7,277 nt of DNA, from contig JAUYLR010000101.1 of assembly GCA_030698935.1 (NCBI GenBank), positions 1 to 7,277 of the forward strand, in the 5' to 3' direction. This stretch comes from a bacterium (GTDB lineage: Bacteria > Patescibacteriota > Minisyncoccia > Phycocordibacterales > UBA2100). Shown in pieces: positions 1 to 5,475 of this stretch; the first letter of the stretch is position 1; every line of letters starts with the position of its first letter. Made by a program: the position numbers and the translations under genes. The notes beneath the pieces were generated by a model. That model saw only the letters and a list, made by a program, of their open reading frames with translations. It was not told where the DNA came from and made no database searches.

Positions 1-2
1 CG

Positions 3-1118
3 CGCCCTGTCGTAAACAGCGTCGGTGGTAGTGAACATTATCTCGCGACGATCAACCCGGGCAGCGTAACGCAGCAGGGCGACAGCCCTGTCGTTGGCTT
101 CAACCTCGCCGACTTTATCATCACGGCGCTTGATCAGAGTACCAGGACTTACGGGAATTGGGGTATTGAGCACGATAAGTTGGTTTTGCGACAGACCGGC
201 GGCGCAGTCACGTTCAATAAGGCTGGTAGCACACGCTTCCGCTTTCCGTTCGCAGAAACGGGCGTCACGCTTGTTGACAGTATTGGCTTATCATTCTTTT
301 TGCCCAACGCGGAAGATGTTACTGGAACGGTCACCAACTACAAGGCCATCCATTTTCCCGCGCTGACGGGCGGCGGCGGTACGAACTTCTACGGCTTGTA
401 CTTCGAAAACGCGCCGAATGGGGGGAGTATCGCTTCCAAGCCCGGGACAGACATCACGATCGTTGCTGGCTCTGGCGGCAGTACTAATAGCAATATTATT
501 GCTTCTTCTACTAACTTCACGGTTAATACGAGCCTCGCCGGTGAAACTGGTACCGTAATTCTGAACGGAGGTGGCGCTTCGGGAGTTGTTCAGATAAAAA
601 CTAACGGCCTAGAAATCATGCGCTTCGGAACTGTCGGCGCTTCTCAAAATTACCTCCGAGTAGATGCGAATAACACTCCGCTGTTGATGTCTCAAGGGCC
701 TGGAGCAGGTGTCGGGCTGAATCTTTCTTCTAAAGGTACTAGCGCGATTCAGTTCTTTACAAACGGTTGGAACCAAGAACAATTCAGGGTGACGCATACC
801 GCAAGCGCTGTGAATTATATGACGGCAACTGGCGGTGCCGTTGGCACAGGGGTCACGCTTTCCGCCAACGGCTCTGATACGGACATTAACTTATTGCTTG
901 CCCCAAAGGGTGCAGGTAGCGTCGGTATTGGTGTGACATCACCGACATCCTTACTTCAAGTAGCCACTTCAACTAACAACGCGACCACATCGGTTGAGAT
1001 TGGGAAAACCGGACAAAATAAAGGCTCGTGCCTCGTGCTGTACGATGCGACTGGCGCAGTTCAGTATGTAACGATACAAGGTGGGGCATTTGTCATATCA
1101 CCCACAAGCTGCAAGTAG
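3..1118 (+). CDS. C-terminal part of a large repetitive surface/fibre-like protein (5' end outside window)
   Basis: The frame is open from base 3 to the TAG at 1116-1118, giving 371 residues with no required start inside the window, so the gene is cut by the left edge. The protein is rich in Gly, Thr, Ser, Asn and Val with short alternating beta-like segments and few charged residues. Near the end it carries a GSVGIGVTSPTSLLQV segment (about 915-962), resembling the 'GIGTTxP...L.V' motif common in phage tail-fibre/tailspike proteins and in large predicted surface proteins of Parcubacteria. The last ~30 residues hold two cysteines (codons 1029-1031 and 1110-1112) that could form a disulfide. 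Inferred role: exported or virion-like adhesive fibre, probably beta-helical or beta-prism. No enzyme motif is visible. It ends 7 bp from the convergent antitoxin stop, with no terminator seen between them. Whether it is a prophage tail protein or a cell-surface protein cannot be decided here. Confidence 0.75.
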   Translation, partial: RPVVNSVGGSEHYLATINPGSVTQQGDSPVVGFNLADFIITALDQSTRTYGNWGIEHDKLVLRQTGGAVTFNKAGSTRFRFPFAETGVTLVDSIGLSFFLPNAEDVTGTVTNYKAIHFPALTGGGGTNFYGLYFENAPNGGSIASKPGTDITIVAGSGGSTNSNIIASSTNFTVNTSLAGETGTVILNGGGASGVVQIKTNGLEIMRFGTVGASQNYLRVDANNTPLLMSQGPGAGVGLNLSSKGTSAIQFFTNGWNQEQFRVTHTASAVNYMTATGGAVGTGVTLSANGSDTDINLLLAPKGAGSVGIGVTSPTSLLQVATSTNNATTSVEIGKTGQNKGSCLVLYDATGAVQYVTIQGGAFVISPTSCK

Positions 1119-1125
1119 TTTCTTC

Positions 1126-1458
1126 TTATTTAGAACTCTCAACCAAGGCAATTTCTTTTCCCAGCGCGTGAGCGACCTTGCCGAGCGTATCCACAGAAAT
1201 GCCGTGCTCGCCGCTCTCTAGGCGCGCGACAACCGACTGCGGCATGGAGGCCTTTTGTGCGACCGCTTCCTGTGTCATTTTCTTTGCGATACGCGTTGCG
1301 CGGATTTTTGAGGCAAGCTTGATGCGTTGCGACTCTTCCCGATATCCTCTTTGAAACTCCTTGTTTTTGACGTATTTGCCGAACACCTCATCAAGGGTGT
1401 ACCATTTTAGATTCTTTTTTGTAAGGGGAGCTTTCACCGTGAGTTTTTTTGTTTTCAT
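1126..1458 (-). CDS. HigA-like antitoxin, XRE-family helix-turn-helix protein
   Basis: 110 residues. The C-terminal half is a typical XRE/Cro-type DNA-binding domain: the helix-turn-helix runs from about Met61 to Gly83 (MTQEAVAQ..., then SVVARLESG), followed by the conserved 'ISVDTLGKVAHALGKE' helix pair. The basic N-terminal ~45 residues (MKTKKLTVKAPLTKK...) lack a recognisable domain and may form the toxin-binding part. It lies directly downstream of the toxin gene with an 8-bp gap on the same strand, the toxin-first order typical of higBA systems. Expected role from the family: neutralise the toxin by binding it and repress the shared promoter. The palindrome at 1808-1829 is the obvious candidate operator. 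No strong Shine-Dalgarno sequence precedes the ATG at 1458, so translation may be coupled to the end of the toxin gene. Confidence 0.88.
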   Translation of the reverse strand: MKTKKLTVKAPLTKKNLKWYTLDEVFGKYVKNKEFQRGYREESQRIKLASKIRATRIAKKMTQEAVAQKASMPQSVVARLESGEHGISVDTLGKVAHALGKEIALVESSK

Positions 1459-1466
1459 AGGATTTG

Positions 1467-1772
1467 TTATTTCATTAACTTATAAACTTGCTCGGCGTAG
1501 GCGATTTCCTTTATTGGCGTTTTCGCACTTTTCTTTGGAAAACCGCGTACAAAATGTAATGTGCTTCCGATTGTGAAATAGCTGATGCGATGTCTGCCGA
1601 CAATAAGTTCTCGAACCTTGCCTTTGAGCATTTTCGTGTAGACGGAATCAAAATCTCCGGATTCCATTGCACTCATATCGGCTCTTACCGCGCCTTGTTC
1701 TGGCTTGCTCAAGCTATCAATGTACTTCTGTGCAGGTTCCAATATGAGCACTTTAAACTCCGCATTTTCCAT
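1467..1772 (-). CDS. HigB/RelE-superfamily toxin (phage Gp49-like)
   Basis: 101 residues, the usual size for this toxin family. The order of elements fits the Gp49/HigB-like fold: an N-terminal strand and helix, a central KMLKGKVRELIVGRHRISYF stretch (residues 47-66) where the family has its 'L..GLyElR...yRi.y' strands, then FVRGFPKKSAKTP (74-86) matching the conserved 'hgF.KK..ktP' motif, and a final helix beginning KEIAYAEQ. Arg54, Arg60, His61, Arg62, Lys80 and Lys81 are candidate RNA-contact or catalytic residues. Family members are ribosome-dependent mRNA endonucleases; activity here is inferred. The antitoxin follows 8 bp downstream. The ATG at 1770-1772 is about 30 bases from the predicted transcription start and has no convincing Shine-Dalgarno site. 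The pair sits between a surface-protein gene and housekeeping genes, as acquired toxin-antitoxin modules often do. Confidence 0.87.
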   Translation of the reverse strand: MENAEFKVLILEPAQKYIDSLSKPEQGAVRADMSAMESGDFDSVYTKMLKGKVRELIVGRHRISYFTIGSTLHFVRGFPKKSAKTPIKEIAYAEQVYKLMK

Positions 1773-1807
1773 ATCGCAATTCTACTATAAAGAACGACCT
1801 GCTGACG

Positions 1808-1829
1808 AGTATAGCGATAATGCTATACT
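1808..1829. promoter_or_regulatory. Palindromic operator over the toxin-antitoxin promoter
   Basis: AGTATAGC (1808-1815), six bases GATAAT, then GCTATACT (1822-1829): a perfect 8-bp inverted repeat. It covers the whole -10 box and spacer of the toxin-antitoxin promoter and touches the -35 box. Position and symmetry fit a dimeric HTH antitoxin that represses its own operon. Binding by the 1126-1458 product is inferred. Confidence 0.7.
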
Positions 1830-1835
1830 TGTCAA
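1808..1835 (-). promoter_or_regulatory. Promoter of the toxin-antitoxin operon
   Basis: On the minus strand a perfect -35 box TTGACA (1830-1835) is followed after 16 bp by TATACT (1808-1813), a near-consensus -10. Transcription would start near 1800, about 28 bases before the toxin ATG. This is the best sigma-70-type promoter in the window. Confidence 0.8.
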
Positions 1836-1861
1836 GCTCGTAGAAGCACTCAATGATTTGA

Positions 1862-1880
1862 TGTGAGGGTCTATCCCACA
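1862..1880 (+). other. Short hairpin in the intergenic region
   Basis: TGTG-A-GG pairs with CCCACA across a short GTCTAT-type loop, giving about six base pairs with one bulged A. It stands just before the terminator-like hairpin and could be the 5' domain of a very short transcript, or chance. Confidence 0.3.
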
Positions 1881-1886
1881 AAAATG

Positions 1887-1911
1887 AAAAGGCCGCGAAG
1901 CGCGACCTTTT
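1887..1911. terminator. Terminator-like hairpin between the toxin-antitoxin operon and gapA
   Basis: AAAAGG (1887-1892) pairs with CCTTTT (1906-1911), and CGCG with CGCG, around an AAG loop with one C/A mismatch. The A-run before and T-run after the stem make it look intrinsic and usable in both directions. No annotated gene ends here: the toxin-antitoxin operon runs away leftward and gapA starts downstream. It may insulate gapA or end a short rightward transcript. Confidence 0.6.
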
Positions 1912-1989
1912 CTAATGACTTTAGAGGTTTAGCAGATTCTTGAGTCAGAAGTCAATATATTGGGGTGTGGATATCAAGCGCCACGCTTC

Positions 1990-2018
1990 GTGCCAGCCTA
2001 AGGAAAATGTAGTACACT
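1990..2018 (+). promoter_or_regulatory. Candidate leaderless promoter of gapA
   Basis: GTGCCA (1990-1995, 4/6 to TTGACA), a 17-bp spacer and TACACT (2013-2018, -10-like) would place the transcription start at about 2025, the A of the gapA ATG. There is no Shine-Dalgarno site at a usable distance (an AAGGA lies about 20 bases upstream), which fits leaderless initiation. The same TACACT box recurs upstream of the DAHP synthase gene. Confidence 0.45.
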
Positions 2019-2024
2019 GGCGCC

Positions 2025-3032
2025 ATGGCACGCGTCGCGATAAATGGCTTCGGGAGAATCGGGCGCGGATTCACGCGCGCGGCGTACGGGAAGAAAGACA
2101 TTGAGATAGTGGCAATCAACGACTTGGCGCCTGCGGCAAATCTCGCATACCTCCTCAAATATGACTCGGTGTACGGCCGCGCGCCGTTTTCCGTTCTAGC
2201 CGCGGAGGGCGCCATTATCGTGGACGGGAAGAAGGTTCCCGTGCTGGCCGAGAAGGAACCGGCAAAGCTGCCATGGCGCGATTTGAAAGTTGACATCGTT
2301 GTGGAATCCACGGGACTTTTCACTACCGCAGATAAGGCACGCGGCCACATTGATGCGGGCGCTAAAAGGGTTGTTATAAGTGCTCCCGGAAAGGGGAACG
2401 GTGTGGAAACGGTACTGCTCGGCGTGAACGAAGAAAAGCTGGCAACATGCGACATAAGTTCCAACGCTTCCTGCACGACGAACGCCGTCAGCCCCGTCGT
2501 AGGGGTTTTGGATGAAGCAATCGGCATAGAACGCGCTATTTTGAACACCATTCACGCCTACACCGCCTCGCAGGCGATAGTGGACGGAGTCGCGCCGGAT
2601 GATTTTCGCCGCGGCCGCGCCGCGGCTCTCAACATGGGGCCTTCTTCCACCGGCGCCGCGAAGGCGACCGCTCTCGCATATCCGCAATTTAAAGGGAAGT
2701 TTGACGGCATTGCGGTGCGCGTTCCCGTCGCTTCCGGTTCTCTCGCCGACGTCACTTTCGTTGCCAAGCGCGCGACTTCTGTGGAAGAGGTGAACGACGC
2801 ATTGCGCGCCGCCGCGAAAACCGACCGATGGAAAAGCGTCTTTGCGGTTACGGAAGAGCCGCTCGTTTCATCCGACATTTTGGGGCTTCCATACGGTTCA
2901 ATCGCCGACCTCGGCATGACGCGCGTCGTGGACGGAACGCTCGTGAAGGTGCTCGCGTGGTACGACAACGAAATGGGATACGCGCACACGCTCGTGGGGC
3001 ATGTGCTTGAAGTGGGGAAGTACCTCAAGTAA
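2025..3032 (+). CDS. gapA: Glyceraldehyde-3-phosphate dehydrogenase (phosphorylating)
   Basis: 335 residues, the normal full length. Cytosolic glycolytic enzyme that interconverts glyceraldehyde-3-phosphate, phosphate and NAD+ with 1,3-bisphosphoglycerate. The N-terminal Rossmann domain starts at once with INGFGRIGR (6-14). Asp33 in 'VAIND' is at the position that favours NAD over NADP. The active site SNASCTTN gives the nucleophile Cys150, and His177 in HAYTASQ is the general base. RAAALNMGPSSTGAAKA is the substrate/phosphate loop, and WYDNEMGY lies near the C-terminus. Oddity: HAYTASQ has Ser182 where most homologues have Asp or Asn. The start is fixed by the N-terminal motif. First gene of the rightward metabolic run; its TAA stop overlaps the beginning of an AT-rich repeat arm (from 3031). 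Regulation: only the upstream candidate promoter and terminator-like hairpin are visible. Confidence 0.97.
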   Translation: MARVAINGFGRIGRGFTRAAYGKKDIEIVAINDLAPAANLAYLLKYDSVYGRAPFSVLAAEGAIIVDGKKVPVLAEKEPAKLPWRDLKVDIVVESTGLFTTADKARGHIDAGAKRVVISAPGKGNGVETVLLGVNEEKLATCDISSNASCTTNAVSPVVGVLDEAIGIERAILNTIHAYTASQAIVDGVAPDDFRRGRAAALNMGPSSTGAAKATALAYPQFKGKFDGIAVRVPVASGSLADVTFVAKRATSVEEVNDALRAAAKTDRWKSVFAVTEEPLVSSDILGLPYGSIADLGMTRVVDGTLVKVLAWYDNEMGYAHTLVGHVLEVGKYLK

Positions 3033-3500
3033 TTTCAAATTTCTAATTCTTAATTTCAAATTAAACCAACTCAAATTTTTAATTTCAAATTAATGTGTCA
3101 ATGTAATGAATTACGACCTTGAAGAAAGAACGGCTAAGTTTGGAGAAGCAATCATTCATTTTGTTGGCTCACTTCTAAAGAATGAGGTAAACAAAATACT
3201 CGTAAACCAGGTTGTTAGGTCTGCGACAAGCATCGGCGCAAACTATATGGAAGCGAATCAAGCAAGTTCTAAGAAGGATTTTAGGAATAAAATAGGTATT
3301 TGCAGAAAAGAAGTCAATGAAACAAAGTATTGGGTAAGAATGATATCAAGCGCTAATCAGGACAAAGCTGCTGAATGTAAAATTCATTGGAAAGAAGCCC
3401 ACGAATTAATGCTTATTTTCTCGAAGATTTTCAGCAGTTCTAGTAAGAAAATTGAAACAATATGACATTATTTGAAAATTTGAAATTAGATATTTGGCAT
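3031..3500. mobile_element. AT-rich inverted-repeat element carrying the four-helix-bundle gene (proposed)
   Basis: The left arm, 3031-3105, contains two tandem copies of an AATTTCAAATTAA-type motif and ends in TCAATGT. The right arm, 3464-3500, begins GACATTATTTGAAAATTTG and is the inverted counterpart of the left. These arms match the ends of the three gene-less elements: 3051-3073 is identical over 23 bases to 3535-3557, and GACATTATTT at 3464-3473 corresponds to GACATTATTT at 5437-5446. The ORF 3106-3465 exactly fills the interior; its TGA stop (3463-3465) runs into the first bases of the right arm. Reading: a small element with a four-helix-bundle cargo gene, of which the other copies are internal-deletion or non-autonomous forms. 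Mobility is inferred; outer ends are approximate. Confidence 0.5.
3106..3465 (+). CDS. Four-helix-bundle protein (S23 / 23S rRNA intervening-sequence protein family)
   Basis: 119 residues, matching the usual size of the family. The pattern is four amphipathic helices: an N-terminal ERTAKFGEAIIHFVGSL helix, then NQVVRSATSIGANYMEAN (34-51, the most conserved part of the family, 'q..rsa.Si..NiaEg'), then KKDFRNKIGICRKEVNETKYWV and a final EAHELMLIFSKIF helix. Homologues occur inside 23S rRNA intervening sequences, as free-standing genes in many genomes, and as the Avd accessory protein of diversity-generating retroelements. They are thought to act as oligomeric basic nucleic-acid-binding scaffolds, with exact function unclear. 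The gene is clearly AT-richer than its metabolic neighbours, has no Shine-Dalgarno site, and is bounded on both sides by arms of the AT-rich repeat family. It therefore looks inserted between gapA and rpiB rather than part of the pathway. Confidence 0.88.
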   Translation: MNYDLEERTAKFGEAIIHFVGSLLKNEVNKILVNQVVRSATSIGANYMEANQASSKKDFRNKIGICRKEVNETKYWVRMISSANQDKAAECKIHWKEAHELMLIFSKIFSSSSKKIETI

Positions 3501-3514
3501 TATGCGCATCAGAA

Positions 3515-3619
3515 AATCCCAAATACTAAATTTCTAATTTCAAATTAAACCAACTCATGTTTCAGACATTAAAAATTAGAGCATTGTTTAAAAATTTAGA
3601 ATTTATCATTTGAAATTAT
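3515..3619 (+). repeat. AT-rich palindromic element, copy A (gene-less)
   Basis: About 105 bp with inverted AT-rich ends: the left end has AAATTTCTAATTTCAAATTAA-type sequence, and the right end ATTTATCATTTGAAATTAT (3601-3619) is identical over 19 bases to 5457-5475 in copy C. Same orientation as C. The last two bases are the AT of the rpiB start codon. No ORF inside. Confidence 0.75.
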
Positions 3620-4109
3620 GAAAATCTATCTTGCTTCCGACCATGCGGGATATGAGCTTAAAAACGCGCTTGTTGAATACGTGCGTGCGCTCGGGCATGA
3701 TGTGGAAGATTGCGGAGCGCACGTGTTTGATGCGGACGACGACTATCCGGAGATAATCGCGCGCGCCGCGCGCAAGCTCTCGGCGGATTCTATCGCGGGG
3801 AAGGGCAGCCGTGCAATTGTCATCGGCGCATCAGGACAGGGTGAGGCGATGGTGGCGAACCGCTTCCGCGGTGTGCGATGCGCTCTCTATTATGGCAAGG
3901 CGGGCGAGCAGAAAGACATGAGCGGGAAGGAATTGGACATGATTGCATCCGTGCGCGGGCACAACAGTGCGAACGCACTTTCGCTCGGCGCGCGATTTAT
4001 TACTGAAGGTGAAGCGAAAAAAGCGGTTGAGAAGTGGCTTAAAACGGACTTTTCCGGGCAGGAGCGGCATGCGCGGAGAATTAAGCAGATAGATGAAATT
4101 ACGGGATAA
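3618..4109 (+). CDS. rpiB: Ribose-5-phosphate isomerase B (RpiB/LacAB family, Glu-type active site)
   Basis: 163 residues; interconverts ribose-5-phosphate and ribulose-5-phosphate in the non-oxidative pentose phosphate pathway. Visible motifs: SDHAG (7-11, phosphate/sugar binding), DYP (42-44), GASGQGEAMVANRFRGVRCA (70-89), RGHNSAN (113-119) and a C-terminal 'FSGQERHARRI'. The Cys-containing 'CGTG(I/N)G' loop of E. coli-type RpiB is replaced by GASGQGE. Glu76 falls where the Mycobacterium-type enzyme (GGSGNGE) uses Glu as the base, and the HARRI tail also resembles that subgroup. There is a slightly longer segment (about 93-112) before the HN motif. ATG at 3618 is chosen because MKIYLASDHAG is the canonical start; it overlaps the end of repeat copy A and has no Shine-Dalgarno site. 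The TAA stop lies within repeat copy B. Supplies pentose phosphates next to the epimerase downstream. Confidence 0.93.
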   Translation: MKIYLASDHAGYELKNALVEYVRALGHDVEDCGAHVFDADDDYPEIIARAARKLSADSIAGKGSRAIVIGASGQGEAMVANRFRGVRCALYYGKAGEQKDMSGKELDMIASVRGHNSANALSLGARFITEGEAKKAVEKWLKTDFSGQERHARRIKQIDEITG

Positions 4110-4221
4110 TTTCAAATGATAAATTTCAAATTTCTAAATAATACTCTAATGAATTAATGTTTTAAGGAATTAAGTCATTACGGTTTGATTTGAAATTAAA
4201 AATTTGAAATTTGCAATTATT
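4106..4221 (-). repeat. AT-rich palindromic element, copy B (inverted orientation)
   Basis: Reverse-complement copy of the same element. 4106-4142 is the exact reverse complement of 5439-5475 over 37 bases; the other end (4186-4221) aligns with the left ends of copies A and C. It begins inside the TAA stop of rpiB (4107-4109) and ends about 5 bases before the epimerase ATG. No ORF inside. Confidence 0.8.
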
Positions 4222-4226
4222 TTTTC

Positions 4227-4907
4227 ATGATTGAAATCGTTCCCACGTGCGTGCCAAATGATTCCGCCGATCTTAAGGCGGGGGCAGATGCGGTTCGCGC
4301 CTATGCGCGGAGCATTCATGTGGATATAACCGACGGACTTTTCGCCCCTGCCATCACGTGGCCGTACGTGAAAAAAGGAGAATTCGGAAAGTTCAATCTT
4401 GCGGGAACGCGGGGACTTGTGACAGAGGTTCACCTGATGATCCAAAATCCGCGCGCGTTGGGAATTGAATTTGCCCTTGCGGGTGCGGAGAGGATTCTTG
4501 GTCATGTGGAGGCGTTCACATCCCCCGATGCGGCATCCGGAGCGCTTAGAGAGTGGAAAGAGAACGGGGCGCGCGAAGTCGGCCTCGGCGCGCTCCTGCC
4601 TACCTCCATTGAATTAATTGAACCGTTCGTTCCTCTCTGCGATGTCGTGCATCTCATGACGATTGCCTCTATAGGGACGCAGGGGATTCCCTATGACGCG
4701 CGCGGGATGGCACGCATCGCCGAACTCCACGCGCGCTTTCCCGATATACTCATCAGCGTTGACGGCGGAGTTTCAGAAAAGAATATAGCAGAGCTCGTTC
4801 GCGCCGGAGCGCGACGCTTTGGCGTAGGCTCTGCGCTCTCAAAAGCCGAAAATCCCGCCGCTGCGTACGAGGCGCTCAAGGCGCTAGCCGAATCTGCAAT
4901 CGTCTAG
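4227..4907 (+). CDS. rpe: Ribulose-phosphate 3-epimerase family protein (divergent)
   Basis: 226 residues, normal for the family; a (beta/alpha)8 barrel that epimerises ribulose-5-phosphate to xylulose-5-phosphate. Metal and catalytic positions are present: HVDITDG (His31, Asp33, Asp36), VHLMI (His69) and SVDGGVSEKN (Asp179), with phosphate-binding GVGSAL near the C-terminus. Two parts differ from typical Rpe: the N-terminus reads PTCVPND instead of 'PSILSAD', and the mobile active-site loop after HLMT reads IASIGTQGIPYD instead of 'VNPGFGGQ.F'. It may therefore be an Rpe of a divergent CPR-type clade or a related sugar-phosphate epimerase. Neighbouring rpiB supports the pentose phosphate assignment. 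ATG at 4227 follows repeat copy B and has no clear Shine-Dalgarno site. aroQ starts only 2-14 bases after the stop, so the two are surely co-transcribed. Confidence 0.85.
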   Translation: MIEIVPTCVPNDSADLKAGADAVRAYARSIHVDITDGLFAPAITWPYVKKGEFGKFNLAGTRGLVTEVHLMIQNPRALGIEFALAGAERILGHVEAFTSPDAASGALREWKENGAREVGLGALLPTSIELIEPFVPLCDVVHLMTIASIGTQGIPYDARGMARIAELHARFPDILISVDGGVSEKNIAELVRAGARRFGVGSALSKAENPAAAYEALKALAESAIV

Positions 4908-4921
4908 TAATGTGGTTGGAT

Positions 4922-5362
4922 ATGGCAACGCTATTGCTCATACACGGCCCGAATCTGAATCTCCTCGGCGCGCGCGAGCCACGGCACTACGGCGCAAAAA
5001 CCCTGCGGGACATTGAGGGGGAGGTTGCAGATGCCGCGAAGAGGCTGGGGCACACGGTGTCGGCTTTCCAATCAAATCACGAGGGAGCCATCATAGATTT
5101 TCTCCAAAAGGAGAGCCCGAAGGCCGCCGGCATCATCATTAATCCCGGCGCACTCACGCACTACAGTTACGCCTTGTACGACGCGCTCCGCGATACGAAA
5201 CTGCCTGCAGTTGAAGTACACCTTTCCGACATCGCTTCCCGCGAAGAGTGGAGACGCGTTTCCGTCACATCGCCCGCATGTATCGCTCAAATTTCCGGAA
5301 AGAAAGAGGCAGGGTATATTGAGGCGCTAGAGATCCTTGATGCGGAAATCAAGAGTGGGTGA
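4922..5362 (+). CDS. aroQ: 3-dehydroquinate dehydratase, type II
   Basis: 146 residues from this start, the standard size of the small dodecameric type II enzyme, which converts 3-dehydroquinate to 3-dehydroshikimate (third shikimate step). Motifs: LLIHGPNLNLLGAREPRHYG (5-24) with catalytic Tyr23; QSNHEG; INPGALTH with Asn74 and the catalytic His80; VEVHLSDI with His100; and REEWRRVS. The 'SNI' of many homologues is SDI here, and the usual 'G.I.G.G..GY' segment is AQISGKKEAGY. An in-frame ATG at 4910 would add MWLD; 4922 (MATLLLIHGPN) is preferred because the first strand normally starts within a few residues of the initiator. Neither start has a strong Shine-Dalgarno site. It follows rpe by a few bases and is separated from aroE by repeat copy C. 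Confidence 0.94.
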   Translation: MATLLLIHGPNLNLLGAREPRHYGAKTLRDIEGEVADAAKRLGHTVSAFQSNHEGAIIDFLQKESPKAAGIIINPGALTHYSYALYDALRDTKLPAVEVHLSDIASREEWRRVSVTSPACIAQISGKKEAGYIEALEILDAEIKSG

Positions 5363-5363
5363 G

Positions 5364-5475
5364 AATTCCAAATTCCAAATTCTTAATTTCAAATTAAATC
5401 TCAATGTCTTTATCTTTTAAACATTAAGTGATTTGGACATTATTTAGAAATTTGAAATTTATCATTTGAAATTAT
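5364..5475 (+). repeat. AT-rich palindromic element, copy C (gene-less)
   Basis: About 112 bp with inverted ends: the left has AATTCCAAATTCCAAATTC-type sequence, the right ends ATTTATCATTTGAAATTAT (5457-5475). Collinear with copy A and the reverse of copy B. It starts immediately after the aroQ stop and ends 5 bases before the aroE ATG, so it makes up essentially the whole gap between them. No ORF inside. Confidence 0.8.

Noticed and set aside
180..182. TTG at 180 as the real start of the surface protein
   Set aside because: The frame is open to the left edge with the same composition, so this is an internal Leu codon of a truncated gene.
94..366. 90-codon plus-strand frame overlapping the surface protein
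   Set aside because: Overlaps a continuous 371-codon frame; composition is not protein-like and no start signal is seen.
1940..1961. TTGAGT ... TATATT as the gapA promoter
   Set aside because: The spacer is only 10 bp, too short for a sigma-70-type promoter.
1952..2551. 199-codon minus-strand open frame across the gapA start
   Set aside because: It is antisense to a gene with full GAPDH motifs; its Ser/Pro/Ala-rich product shows no family and is the usual shadow of GC-rich coding DNA.
2558..3028. 156-codon minus-strand open frame in the 3' half of gapA
   Set aside because: Shadow of GAPDH codons; low-complexity Ser/Thr/Ala composition.
4910..4921. ATG at 4910 as the aroQ start
   Set aside because: It would add MWLD before the first strand; possible, but 4922 gives the usual short lead before LLIHGPNLN. 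It cannot be excluded because neither start has a strong Shine-Dalgarno.
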